Shown: positions 6,299 through 14,117, counted from the stretch's first letter. The stretch is 27,545 nucleotides of DNA from JACQFZ01 sp045810625 (GCA_045810625.1 JBJMVQ010000061.1:1-27545); one strand, 5' to 3'. Translations and numbers: made by a program. Notes: a model not told the origin generated them from the sequence alone.

Positions 6299-6832
6299 TT
6301 ACCTTGGCGGTCCTGGCGGCTGGATATTCTTATCGCTGCGGTAGCGGATCTCTACGATCGTATACGTCGCCGGCCCGGAGGGTAATGGGACCGTGACTTC
6401 ATCGTCGCTGGTTTTTTTGAGCAGTGCGCGGGCGAGTGGCGAGTCGATGCTGATCCAGCCCTTGCCGGTGTCGAGCTCATCCGGCCCCACGATGCGATAT
6501 TCAACCGTCTTTCCCGTCTCGTCCTCGAGCCGCACCCACGCGCCGAAGTAAACGCGCGTCGCGTCGGCCGGCGCGCGATCGACCACCACGAGCTCATCGA
6601 GCCGCTTTTGCAGAAAGCGGATGCGACGGTCGATCTCGCGCAGCTGACGCTTGCCGTAGATGTACTCCGCGTTCTCCGAGCGATCACCGAGCGCGGCGGC
6701 ATCGGCGACGGCCTGCGTCACCTGCGGCCGTTTGACGCGCCAAAGATGGTCGAGCTCGGCGCGCAATCGTGCGGCGCCTTCGGGCGTGATGTACGCCGAG
6801 CTTTTGGGACGCGGAAGACGATTTCTCCCCAT
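6299..6832 (-). CDS. greB: Transcription elongation factor GreB
   Basis: Rescues backtracked RNA polymerase by stimulating cleavage of the nascent RNA 3' end. The 177-residue protein starts MGRNRLPRPKSSAYITPEG, as GreB does. The coiled-coil domain follows, with the tip motif ALGDRSENAEYIYGKRQLRE (residues 47-66) holding the acidic residues that coordinate the catalytic metal, and then the FKBP-like domain with VGPDELD and ISIDSPLARALL. The frame is open upstream to 6967, but family alignment and the ATG at 6832 fix the start. The last residues, NIQPPGPPR, exceed the usual GreB end and are encoded by repeat-like sequence. A broken duplicate of the 3' end lies about 320 bases further on. It is divergent from the RRM gene. 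Confidence 0.95.
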   Translation of the reverse strand: MGRNRLPRPKSSAYITPEGAARLRAELDHLWRVKRPQVTQAVADAAALGDRSENAEYIYGKRQLREIDRRIRFLQKRLDELVVVDRAPADATRVYFGAWVRLEDETGKTVEYRIVGPDELDTGKGWISIDSPLARALLKKTSDDEVTVPLPSGPATYTIVEIRYRSDKNIQPPGPPR

Positions 6833-6905
6833 GGGGAAAAAGATATCCGATGGCGCATGTCGTCGGCTAGTCGGCAAGACTCTATCGGGTCGTGCCCCCG
6901 TGGCG

Positions 6906-6941
6906 TATGATCGAGGCCGAGGCACGCGCCCAGCGCGTGCC
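6906..6941 (+). promoter_or_regulatory. Possible promoter -10 and 5' stem-loop of the RRM gene
   Basis: TATGAT at 6906-6911 is a good -10 element without a convincing -35. A start site a few bases downstream would put a perfect nine-base-pair hairpin, GGCACGCGC (6921-6929) with GCGCGTGCC (6933-6941) and a three-base loop, at the very 5' end of the mRNA, followed by a leader of roughly 95 bases. A 5' hairpin of this kind commonly protects mRNA. The hairpin is certain as sequence; the promoter is a guess. Confidence 0.4.
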
Positions 6942-7034
6942 GCACGGCAGGTCGGCGACGTTCCCACACACGCCCACCATGGCGGCCGTCAGAATCAACG
7001 GCCAGCGAACTGTAATCAAACAGAGGACTTTCGG

Positions 7035-7370
7035 ATGAATATCTTTGTCGGCAATTTGGCGCGTGATGTGTCGGAGGACGATCTGCTCCAGGCGTTCAGT
7101 GCTTATGGTCGTGTTGCGCGTGCGAGCGTGCTGCGTGACAAGTTCAGCGGCGAGCCGCGCGGTTTCGGGTTCGTCGAAATGGAAGCACGCGCCGAAGCAC
7201 AAGCAGCGATCGACGGATTGAACGGCTCAACATTCAAAGGCCGGACGCTGAACGTCAACGAGGCGCGGCCGAAGACATCGCGCCCGAGCGGCGGTGGCGC
7301 CGCCGATAACGGCGGCGGACGGAGCCGCTGGGGGAATCGGCCGCGCGGCGGCGGCGGCGGGCGCTGGTAA
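7035..7370 (+). CDS. RRM-domain RNA-binding protein with Gly/Arg-rich tail
   Basis: A 111-residue single-RRM protein of the type found in cyanobacteria and many proteobacteria, often cold-responsive. It binds single-stranded RNA. RNP2 is IFVGNL at 3-8 and RNP1 is RGFGFVEM at 42-49; the fold is complete by about residue 78 (TLNVNEARPK). A disordered tail of Gly, Arg and Ser ends in GGGGGRW. The frame extends upstream, but the ATG at 7035 with GAGG nine bases before it, and the canonical MNIFVGNL start, decide the beginning. A long leader with a hairpin and a large palindrome after the stop suggest its own regulated transcript. The cellular target is unknown. Confidence 0.92.
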   Translation: MNIFVGNLARDVSEDDLLQAFSAYGRVARASVLRDKFSGEPRGFGFVEMEARAEAQAAIDGLNGSTFKGRTLNVNEARPKTSRPSGGGAADNGGGRSRWGNRPRGGGGGRW

Positions 7371-7461
7371 GCGTCGGCTGAATGTGGTCGGGGCGGGTGT
7401 CAGGTTGTTGAACAAATTCTCCACCGGACTTCTTACTCCGTGCCGACGCAGTATTCCTAAC

Positions 7462-7499
7462 CGCGTGAGCAGTGCGTTGATCAACACCCTGCTCACGCG
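7462..7499. repeat. 38-base nested palindrome downstream of the RRM gene
   Basis: CGCGTGAGCAG at 7462-7472 pairs with CTGCTCACGCG at 7489-7499, eleven base pairs without mismatch. Between them lies GTTGATCAAC (7476-7485), itself a perfect ten-base palindrome flanked by three unpaired bases on each side. There is no T-run after it, so it is not a classical intrinsic terminator. It could be a protein-binding site, a processed 3' end or a REP-like element. A weaker eight-base inverted pair (7371-7378 with 7442-7449) precedes it. Confidence 0.6.
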
Positions 7500-7593
7500 C
7501 CCCGGTTCGTTTCGCCGCGCATTCCGCCGGACGTAAACCCCGAACAAGACGCGCGTCAATCAAAAAAAGCGCGACCTTCCGGCCCCCACAAGT

Positions 7594-8205
7594 ATGAATT
7601 ATCTCGCTCACGTTTTTCTTTCGCGCGACACGCCGGCGGCGGTCACGGGCGCGATGCTGGGCGACTTCGTGAAGGGGCAGGTGCCCGAGCACTGGGGACC
7701 GGAGGTGGACGCGGCCATTCAATTGCATCGCGCGATCGATCGCTACACCGATCAGCACCCGGCCGTACTGGCGTGTCGGACGCTCGTCAGCCCGACACGG
7801 CGGCGCTTCGCCGGGATCATGATCGACGTGTTCTTCGATCACTTTCTCGCGCGCGATTGGGCGCGTTATCACCCGCAGCCGCTCCGCGAATTCACGCAAG
7901 CGATCTATGCCGTATTGCTTCCCCAGCGCGCCGTGTTTCCGCCGCGGTTTCAGCGCATTCTTCCGGCGATGGTGCGCGACGACTGGCTGTCGGCTTATCG
8001 AGACCTGTCCGCGGTGAACGCCGCGCTCAATGGAATTTCGCGCCGGTTTCGCTATCCCGAGCGCGCGCTCGCCTTACGGGACGCCGTCGTGGAGCTGGAG
8101 CGTAACTATACGAGCTTGGGCGCGTACTTCGGAGAATTCTTTCCTCAACTACAAGCCTTCGTCGCCGCCGAAGCGAGGAACGCGCGCGGCGTTCTTTCGA
8201 CTTAG
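7594..8205 (+). CDS. acpH: Acyl carrier protein phosphodiesterase-like protein (AcpH/DUF479)
   Basis: Predicted to remove the 4'-phosphopantetheine arm from acyl carrier protein, turning holo-ACP to apo-ACP. The protein opens MNYLAHVFLS, the typical AcpH start, and has the histidine/aspartate-rich helices of the family's HD-like fold: MLGDFVKGQV near 22-31, LHRAIDRYTDQHP near 44-56 and IMIDVFFDHFLARDW near 71-89. Its 203 residues agree with the ~193 of the E. coli enzyme. The stop codon overlaps the stop of the convergent DUF1820 gene by two bases. Family membership is firm; activity is inferred from E. coli AcpH. Confidence 0.88.
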   Translation: MNYLAHVFLSRDTPAAVTGAMLGDFVKGQVPEHWGPEVDAAIQLHRAIDRYTDQHPAVLACRTLVSPTRRRFAGIMIDVFFDHFLARDWARYHPQPLREFTQAIYAVLLPQRAVFPPRFQRILPAMVRDDWLSAYRDLSAVNAALNGISRRFRYPERALALRDAVVELERNYTSLGAYFGEFFPQLQAFVAAEARNARGVLST

Positions 8206-8558
8206 CCCTTTTTTGGGGAATGACCGCCGGGGAAGACGGTCGGGAAGGGGATCACGTCGTCGCTCTTGCCGGACATCGCGACAATTTTCGCGGTCCCCTG
8301 GCGCTCGACTTCGTCGATTCGTATCACGGAATGGAACGGGATGTATGAGATGCGCACGCCTTCGAATTCGCTGCGCAGGCGCTCTTCGGTCGGGTCGATC
8401 ACGACGGCCGATTTCTCGCCGAAAACGAGCTGCTCGATCTCGATAAAGCCGTACAGGCTGCCTTGACCCACGCGGCGCGTGTACACCTCGTACACCTTTC
8501 CCTGATTCACGAAGATCACACGATAAAGGCGTTTCTTGCCCGCCGGTAATTTGCTCAT
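8202..8558 (-). CDS. DUF1820 family protein
   Basis: A 118-residue cytoplasmic protein of the DUF1820 family, conserved in beta- and gammaproteobacteria with no assigned role. Diagnostic blocks are YRVIFVNQGKVYEVY near 12-26, GSLYGFIEIEQLVFGE near 33-48, VIDPTEERLRSEFEGV and the HSVIRIDEVE strand. The C-terminus is polar with FPGGHSPKKG. No membrane segment or signal peptide is present. The ATG lies about 60 bases after the MFS gene on the same strand, with a hairpin (8595-8620) between them, so the two could be one transcript. Its stop overlaps that of acpH tail to tail. Confidence 0.88.
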   Translation of the reverse strand: MSKLPAGKKRLYRVIFVNQGKVYEVYTRRVGQGSLYGFIEIEQLVFGEKSAVVIDPTEERLRSEFEGVRISYIPFHSVIRIDEVERQGTAKIVAMSGKSDDVIPFPTVFPGGHSPKKG

Positions 8559-8594
8559 GGTCCGCCTGACTCTCGTTTCATCCGGTACTGTGTC

Positions 8595-8620
8595 ATGCCG
8601 TTTAGCATAACATACGGCAT
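8595..8620 (-). other. Hairpin between the MFS gene and DUF1820
   Basis: ATGCCGT at 8595-8601 pairs with ACGGCAT at 8614-8620 over a 12-base loop, starting right at the MFS stop codon. No U-tract follows on the minus strand, so termination is doubtful. It could lower or stabilise read-through into DUF1820. Confidence 0.35.
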
Positions 8621-10230
8621 CAGCGGGAAAGCGGCTCGACGATGTAATGCGTCACGTGCGGCGGATGCGCCTCCGTGTGGAACGAGCGCGCCTTTTCCAA
8701 TACCGCGCGGTCCGCGACGGTGACCCGTTCGTGCTGCCGCAGATGTTCGAGCCACGACTCCACCACGAACGTCTCGGTATAACGCCGCGGATGCCCGACG
8801 TCGGAGAGCAAGGCCCAACTGATCGCGCCGTCGCGTTTGCGGATGCGGCGCACGCGTTGCATCACGCGCCGAAAATGGCGCACGCGTTCGGGTTCGATGA
8901 CGTACTCGACCGTGACGACGACGGGACCCTCGTGCCCGGCAAACTCCTTCGCGACATTGGGCGCCGGCCAATGGACCGACGGCGATAGATCAACCGCTTG
9001 CCCCTTGGCGATACGCAGCCGCCGGGTGGCGAACAGGCCGATCATGAGACCGATCGCGGCCGCCGTGAACGCAGTCGAAAGCCCGAATCTATTCGCCACA
9101 TAACCCCATACCGCGCTGCCTGCCGCCATACAGCCGAAGAACACGAGGATTGAGACGGAAAGCGCACGACCGCGCACCCAGCCGGGCACGACCTCCTGAA
9201 TGCTGGCATTGAAGGTCGAGATTAGCGTGAGCCAGGCACCGCCCGCCACGAAGACCGCGAGTTCGGCCGCCACGAGAAATCGCGCCCATGCGAGCAGCAT
9301 GAGCGCAGCCGCGAAGGAGAGCACCGCGATTGCGACGATACGTTCGGCCGAGAGACGCGCGCGGGCGCGCGGCAGCAACAGCAACGCGAGCACCGCGCCT
9401 GCGCCGAATACGCCGAGCAGAATGCCGTAGCCGGTCGGACCGCGGCCGAGCTCGAAGCGCGCGAGCGCCGGCAGCAACGCGAGGAGCGCCGCGGCGAACA
9501 CCGTGAACGAAGCCGAGCGTGCGAGCACGGCGAGCACCGCCGGCGCGTGGCGCACGTAGCGAATGCCGGCGCGCATGGCGCTCAACACCCGTTCGGCGGG
9601 CAACACGGCCGCGGTGCGCTGGCGTCGCCAGCGATAGAGCACGTAGATGACGCCGCAGAACGACACGGCGTTCAGCGCAAACGTGACCGCGGGACCCGTC
9701 GCGGCGATGAGCAGTCCGCCGATCGCCGGACCGACCGAGCGCGCGAGATTGATCGAGGCGCTGTTCAACGCGATCGCGGGCGAAAGCTCCGAAAGCGGCA
9801 CCAGCTCGGCGACGTTGGCTTGCCACGCCGGGGCATTCAGCGCATTGCCGATGCCGAGGACGAACGTGAGGATCAGCAGCAGTGTCGGGGTCGTCACTTG
9901 CGCGAACGTGAGGATAGCGAGCAGCGCCGCCGCGACGAGCAGTAGCGACTGCGTGAACAGCAGCAGCCGCCGGCGGTCGAGCACATCGGCGAGCGCACCG
10001 GCCGGCAGCGCGAACAGAAATATCGGCAACGTGCTGGCGGTCCGCACCAGCGCGACCATGATCGGCGCCGGCTCGAGCGTCGTCATCAGCCAGGCGGCGC
10101 CGACATCGTGCATCCACGTGCCGACATACGAAGCGCACGCGGCGATCCACAACCAGCGGAACACGCGATGACGCAAGGGTGACCAGGCGGAATGGCTGCG
10201 AAGCGAGGCGGATGCGGAATCGGTTGCCAC
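8620..10230 (-). CDS. MFS exporter of the MFS_3 (EntS/DUF894-like) type with C-terminal soluble domain
   Basis: A 536-residue inner-membrane transporter. The first ~400 residues form the major facilitator core of about 10-12 membrane spans, with the loop motif AGALADVLDRRRLLLFTQS that marks the conserved segment between helices 2 and 3, and the LNAPAWQANVAELVP and INLARSVGPAIGGLL blocks typical of the PF05977-type family that includes the enterobactin exporter. The final ~110 residues, from VVTVEYVIEP on, are soluble and resemble the small ferredoxin-like fold of antibiotic-biosynthesis monooxygenases (RRDGAISWALLSDV-like region, ETFVVESWLEHLRQHER). The GTG start is used because the family's N-terminus matches here; no clear ribosome site precedes it. 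The substrate is unknown. Confidence 0.88.
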   Translation of the reverse strand: MATDSASASLRSHSAWSPLRHRVFRWLWIAACASYVGTWMHDVGAAWLMTTLEPAPIMVALVRTASTLPIFLFALPAGALADVLDRRRLLLFTQSLLLVAAALLAILTFAQVTTPTLLLILTFVLGIGNALNAPAWQANVAELVPLSELSPAIALNSASINLARSVGPAIGGLLIAATGPAVTFALNAVSFCGVIYVLYRWRRQRTAAVLPAERVLSAMRAGIRYVRHAPAVLAVLARSASFTVFAAALLALLPALARFELGRGPTGYGILLGVFGAGAVLALLLLPRARARLSAERIVAIAVLSFAAALMLLAWARFLVAAELAVFVAGGAWLTLISTFNASIQEVVPGWVRGRALSVSILVFFGCMAAGSAVWGYVANRFGLSTAFTAAAIGLMIGLFATRRLRIAKGQAVDLSPSVHWPAPNVAKEFAGHEGPVVVTVEYVIEPERVRHFRRVMQRVRRIRKRDGAISWALLSDVGHPRRYTETFVVESWLEHLRQHERVTVADRAVLEKARSFHTEAHPPHVTHYIVEPLSR

Positions 10231-10426
10231 GAGCGGCGGTTTTATCGGTTAGGACTCCGATCTTACCGCGACTTGGGGTAAGGCGGGATCAGTAGGATCG
10301 TGGAGCGCGGCAGAACCGCGATTACGCGCGCTTCTCGGGCGACGGGTCAGCGGGATCGCGCCGCGCTACACACACTATCGCAACGCGGTTCCGGGATTCC
10401 CGTTTTGCTAAACGGCAGAGGCAGCC
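10231..10426. other. Intergenic stretch between the kinase and MFS genes
   Basis: Nearly 200 bases with no credible gene. Downstream of the kinase stop on the minus strand there is a short CCGTTT/AAACGG stem near 10400 without a U-tract. No clear promoter for the MFS gene is visible. Short plus-strand frames here lack coding character. Confidence 0.5.
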
Positions 10427-12628
10427 TTACTTCCAAACCCGCACGGCGTTCTCGTCTGCGACCGCGGCGAGCCACTTGCCGTCCGAGGTGAGCGCAAGCG
10501 ATCGCAGCCGCCGGCGGTCAGTCGTGATCTTGTGGGCCGCCGTTCCGGTTTCGGCGTTCCATACATGGATGTTGCCGTCATTCGCCGTAGCGAGCAGCCA
10601 CGCGCCGTCGGGGCTGAAAGCAACGCGATTGATTCCGCGCGGCACGTCCGCCGGCGTGAGGGCCGGCGGCCATTCGAGGCCGGGGGCCGGCACCGTCCAG
10701 ATTCGCAGCTCGCCGGCGCCGTCCGCGGTTGCGATGCGGCGCCCGTCCGGTGCGAAGGCGGTGGTGACGATCGGGCGTGTGTGCGCGCGTCGGTGCGACA
10801 GCAGCTTACCGTCGGTGCAACCCCACAGGCTCAGCCCGCCGTTACCCTCGACCGTCGCGAGCGTGCGTTCATCGGGCGCGAAGAGAAGCAGATCGGGGCG
10901 CGTCTTGCCGGTGCTGATCTTCTGCAAGCGGCGTTTTTGCGAGATCTCCCAGATCGTCACGCTGCCGTCCTCGGCGGCTTCCGCCAACAAGCGCCCGGTC
11001 TGCGAGACGGTCATTGCGACGATGTCGTGCGGCGAATCGGGGGTGAGAACGAATTCGGGATTGCCGAGCGGATCGAACACGGCAATCGATTGATCCTGAT
11101 CCATCGCGGCGACCCACTGCGTGTTGGGGAACACGGCGAGGGCGGCGGGCGCGAGCACGCGGGTGGCGAGCGCCTTGCGCGGTGTACCCGTCTGTACGTC
11201 CCATAGTCGCACGACGCCGTCGTCGGCTGCGGTCGCAAGAATTGCGCCGTGCTGCAGGAATCCGAGCGCACGCGGCACTTGCTCGGGCATCGCAATATCG
11301 ATCGCCAGCTGCTTGTCGGTGCCGAAGGGCGGCGTCAACGCGGGCGCCGCGACGGGTTCGGGTTCGGCGGGCGCCGGTCGCTTCAGCGCAACCGGCTTTA
11401 CCACCTTCGGCCTCGGTGGCACGCCGAACAACCGCTCGTTGACGAAGTCGCCGAACTCCTGCGTGCGTTCGACGACCTGGGTCTGTGTGCTGTCGATCCA
11501 CTGGTACAGCTCCGCCTCGTCGATCTGGCCCGTGTCGATCAGAAGCTTCGGCGTGACGACTGCGAATGTTCCAACGAAGACCGCGAGGGCGACGAACTTC
11601 TCGAAGAACGTGTAGCGCCGCCGTTTCACCTTCTGCTTTTCCGCCGGCAAAACGGTTCCGATGTAACCGGTGCCCGGGCGGTGCAGCATCGCCGTCGGCG
11701 TCCGCGCGGGGGCTTTCGACATGTCCTTGCCCATCAACCCCTGCTGCAACGCGTACGCCGAGGCCGGCCGCTCGGCAGCGGCGAGCATGAGCGCGCGGTC
11801 GATGCAGTCGCGGATGTGCGGGCTGTACACCGGCCGCTCGAAGGAGGCGGCCGGCGGTAGCGGATCGATGCGCGTGCGCGCGGCCGCGCGTTCGCGTTCG
11901 AGCGCGTCGACCGGTGCTTTGCCGGTGATGCAACGATAGAGCGTTGCGCCCATGCCGTACACATCCGATGCGACGCTGATATCGCCGTGGCCCGGGTACT
12001 GCTCGAGCGCGCAATAGCCGGGCGTGAGCGTGACTTTGCCGCCGGTGTCGCCGCGCATTTGGCGCGAGGACCCGAAATCGATCAGCATCGGATGCTCGTA
12101 GCCGCGCAGATAGATGTTGTCGGGCTTGATGTCGAGATGCAGCAGGCCCGCGTCGTGCACCGCCTGCAGCCCGTTCAGGATCGGCAGAAAGATTTGCAGC
12201 AGCCGCGGCTCGCCGAGCACGCCGCCGTGTTTGCGCAGGTACGAGGACAACGTCTCGCCTTCCTCGTACTCCATGATGGTATACGCCGTACCGTTCGCTT
12301 CGAGAAAGCGCAGCACGCGTACGATGTGCGGATGTTTGAATTTGGCGAGCGCCTGCGCTTCTTTGAGGAATTCGCTCAGGCCCCACTTATAGTTGTCCAG
12401 GTCCGTGCCGGGCCGCGGCACGATCGTCGATGCATCCGTGCGCGCCGCATAGATGCCCGGAAAATACTCCTTGATCGCGACGTCGAGACCGAGCTTGGTG
12501 TCGCGGGCGCGATAGGTGATGCCGAAACCGCCTTCGCCGAGCACGGCGGCGATGGTGTATTCGCCGAGCCGATAACCGACCGGAAGAGCGCTGAACTTAT
12601 TAGTGTTAATGGGACGGGTGGTTTGCAT
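10427..12628 (-). CDS. Membrane-anchored Ser/Thr protein kinase with WD40-type C-terminal repeats
   Basis: A 733-residue eukaryotic-type kinase. The N-terminal catalytic domain shows the glycine loop GEGGFG at 31-36, the ATP lysine in VAIKEYFP (K53), the catalytic loop HLDIKPDN at 164-171 with D166, the metal-binding DFG at 184-186 and the GYCALEQY activation segment. The usual Arg of HRD is Leu. A basic stretch KQKVKRRR precedes one membrane helix at about 344-364. A Pro/Ala-rich linker follows, and then WD40-like repeats from about 430 to the end (VVRLWDVQTG, SVTIWEIS, LRIWTVP, IHVWNAETG, VRVWK). The kinase therefore faces the cytoplasm and the propeller the periplasm, where it may sense a ligand or partner. 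No phosphatase or FHA gene is adjacent. The target is unknown. Confidence 0.93.
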   Translation of the reverse strand: MQTTRPINTNKFSALPVGYRLGEYTIAAVLGEGGFGITYRARDTKLGLDVAIKEYFPGIYAARTDASTIVPRPGTDLDNYKWGLSEFLKEAQALAKFKHPHIVRVLRFLEANGTAYTIMEYEEGETLSSYLRKHGGVLGEPRLLQIFLPILNGLQAVHDAGLLHLDIKPDNIYLRGYEHPMLIDFGSSRQMRGDTGGKVTLTPGYCALEQYPGHGDISVASDVYGMGATLYRCITGKAPVDALERERAAARTRIDPLPPAASFERPVYSPHIRDCIDRALMLAAAERPASAYALQQGLMGKDMSKAPARTPTAMLHRPGTGYIGTVLPAEKQKVKRRRYTFFEKFVALAVFVGTFAVVTPKLLIDTGQIDEAELYQWIDSTQTQVVERTQEFGDFVNERLFGVPPRPKVVKPVALKRPAPAEPEPVAAPALTPPFGTDKQLAIDIAMPEQVPRALGFLQHGAILATAADDGVVRLWDVQTGTPRKALATRVLAPAALAVFPNTQWVAAMDQDQSIAVFDPLGNPEFVLTPDSPHDIVAMTVSQTGRLLAEAAEDGSVTIWEISQKRRLQKISTGKTRPDLLLFAPDERTLATVEGNGGLSLWGCTDGKLLSHRRAHTRPIVTTAFAPDGRRIATADGAGELRIWTVPAPGLEWPPALTPADVPRGINRVAFSPDGAWLLATANDGNIHVWNAETGTAAHKITTDRRRLRSLALTSDGKWLAAVADENAVRVWK

Positions 12629-12708
12629 TGCGTGACGGTGTCGGCCCGGCGGCGGGCCTACCTTATAAACTTAGTTCAGCGAGGGGTTGGCGCAAGCACG
12701 ACCTCACG

Positions 12709-12738
12709 AAAAACAAAGCGCGCGCGGGCGGCGCGCGC
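12709..12738 (-). terminator. Intrinsic terminator of the reductase gene
   Basis: GCGCGCGC at 12718-12725 and GCGCGCGC at 12731-12738 form an eight-base-pair stem with a five-base loop. On the minus strand the stem is followed by TTTGTTTTT (12709-12717 on the plus strand is AAAAACAAA). It sits about 120 bases after the stop of the gene at 12858-13946 and before the kinase, so the kinase should have its own promoter. Confidence 0.75.
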
Positions 12739-12857
12739 GTCATTTCTACGGCGCGAGGTGACGCTGCGAGGATCGAAGCGCGAAAGCGGGATATCGCGCG
12801 TCGCGCCGGGTCCGGACTAGAGCGACGTCCGCCGCCGACCGTTGTGCGGCAAAGCTC

Positions 12858-13946
12858 TCAGGCGCTCTTCGCTGTTACCGTGCGCAGGACCGGCGGTTCG
12901 AGGTCTTCGCGGCGCACGCCTTCGAACTGCAGAACGAAATCCGCGCCGTAAGCGCGTGCCGGCGTCTGGAAGCCGGCTTTGAACTGTCCCGCGAGCACGT
13001 TTTGCACGGCGCGCACCGACGCGAGCGCCGTCAATACGTAACCGTTCATGGTGTGCAATCGCGTCGTCGCGGTCCGGCCCGCGGCGTTTCGCACCTGGCC
13101 CCACACGTGAATCGACGATTTGGCGCGCGTCTCCGCATCCGGTCCGGCCGGTCCCGCCTTGATCCGCCGTTTCAGCATATGCTGGATCGGCGGCAACGCG
13201 AGCAGCCAGCCGATGTAACGCGTCATGCGGATTTGCCGGACCAACGTCGGCATCGCCGTGTAGACCTCGATGTTGCCGATGCCGGTCGTGTAGAACGCGG
13301 TCGAGACGTCGCCCCACGGGATCGTCACCGACAGTATCGGACCGTTGCCGAAATCGACCTCGCGCGTTTTCCACGCGGCCGGCACCGGCGTGATGACGCC
13401 GTTCTTCCGCACCGCACCGCCGCGATGGATGTTCTCGATCGCCGTGATCGCCGTGCCGCGCGAGAATCCGCCGCTGCTTTGGAACGCGAGAATGAGGTCG
13501 GTCGCATCCGGCAGGCGTGTTTTCAAGTGCGCGGCGACGCAATCGGTCGGTACGACGTCGAGGCCGCACCCAGGCAGCAGCATGATCTTCGCGCGCCGCG
13601 CCGCTTCATCCTGCGTCGCGAGCGCTTCGTACACCGTGATCTCGCCGGTGATATCGAGATAGTGCACGCCGGTGGCGAGGCACGCCTGCACCATCGGTAT
13701 CGCCGTGCGATGGAACGGCCCGGCGCAGTTCAGCACGGCGCGCATGCCGGTGAGCGCCTTCACGGCGGCCGCGCGGTCGTTCACGTCGAAGGCGCGGAAG
13801 TCGAGACCGTGCGTGCGCGCCTGCTGTTCGAGCGCGCCAGCGTTGCGCCCGCCGAGGAGCGGCCGCAGGCCTTGGCGCAGGGCTAGCTCGAGGATGAGCG
13901 CGCCGGTGTATCCATACGACCCATACAATAGAAAATTGTCCGTCAT
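12858..13946 (-). CDS. Saccharopine dehydrogenase-like NAD(P)-dependent reductase
   Basis: A 362-residue Rossmann-fold protein. The N-terminus LLYGSYGYTGALILELAL gives the GxxGxTG dinucleotide-binding motif at 9-15, followed by LLGGRN and VLNCAGPFH, features of the saccharopine-dehydrogenase/trans-acting enoyl-reductase superfamily (COG3268-type). TGVHYLDITGE and the LPGCGLDVVPTDC stretch are likewise typical. No signal peptide or clear membrane span is present. The ATG is strongly supported by AAGGAGG five bases upstream. A strong terminator follows it, so it is likely a single-gene transcript. The substrate cannot be told from sequence; lysine metabolism is unlikely because true saccharopine enzymes are longer. 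Confidence 0.85.
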   Translation of the reverse strand: MTDNFLLYGSYGYTGALILELALRQGLRPLLGGRNAGALEQQARTHGLDFRAFDVNDRAAAVKALTGMRAVLNCAGPFHRTAIPMVQACLATGVHYLDITGEITVYEALATQDEAARRAKIMLLPGCGLDVVPTDCVAAHLKTRLPDATDLILAFQSSGGFSRGTAITAIENIHRGGAVRKNGVITPVPAAWKTREVDFGNGPILSVTIPWGDVSTAFYTTGIGNIEVYTAMPTLVRQIRMTRYIGWLLALPPIQHMLKRRIKAGPAGPDAETRAKSSIHVWGQVRNAAGRTATTRLHTMNGYVLTALASVRAVQNVLAGQFKAGFQTPARAYGADFVLQFEGVRREDLEPPVLRTVTAKSA

Positions 13947-14107
13947 GTGGCCTCCTTGTTCTCTCGGTTTGGTCCGGTCCCTAGTTGCCGGCGCGTTGAA
14001 CGCGCGCAGAAATATTACTTGATGTGCTTACCGTTGCCGAGCCTTGGGGGCCATATATCTGGTGAAATCGGCCGCTCCGACTACCATCTTTTCCAAAGAC
14101 GGTTAAC

Positions 14108-14113
14108 AGGAGG
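14108..14113 (+). promoter_or_regulatory. Strong ribosome binding site fixing a TTG start
   Basis: A perfect AGGAGG ends four bases before the in-frame TTG at 14118. The open frame runs back to 13947, but upstream codons have no coding character and overlap the reductase promoter. A membrane helix begins ten residues after this TTG, as expected for a protein N-terminus. Confidence 0.7.
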
Positions 14114-14117
14114 CGCG

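Noticed and set aside
9089..10150. 353-codon minus-strand frame within the MFS gene region
   Set aside because: It is a shifted frame of the transporter with Arg-rich translation and no membrane spans; the transporter frame is continuous.
10380..10426. Intrinsic terminator after the kinase gene
   Set aside because: Only a six-base stem (CCGTTT/AAACGG) without a U-tract is visible.
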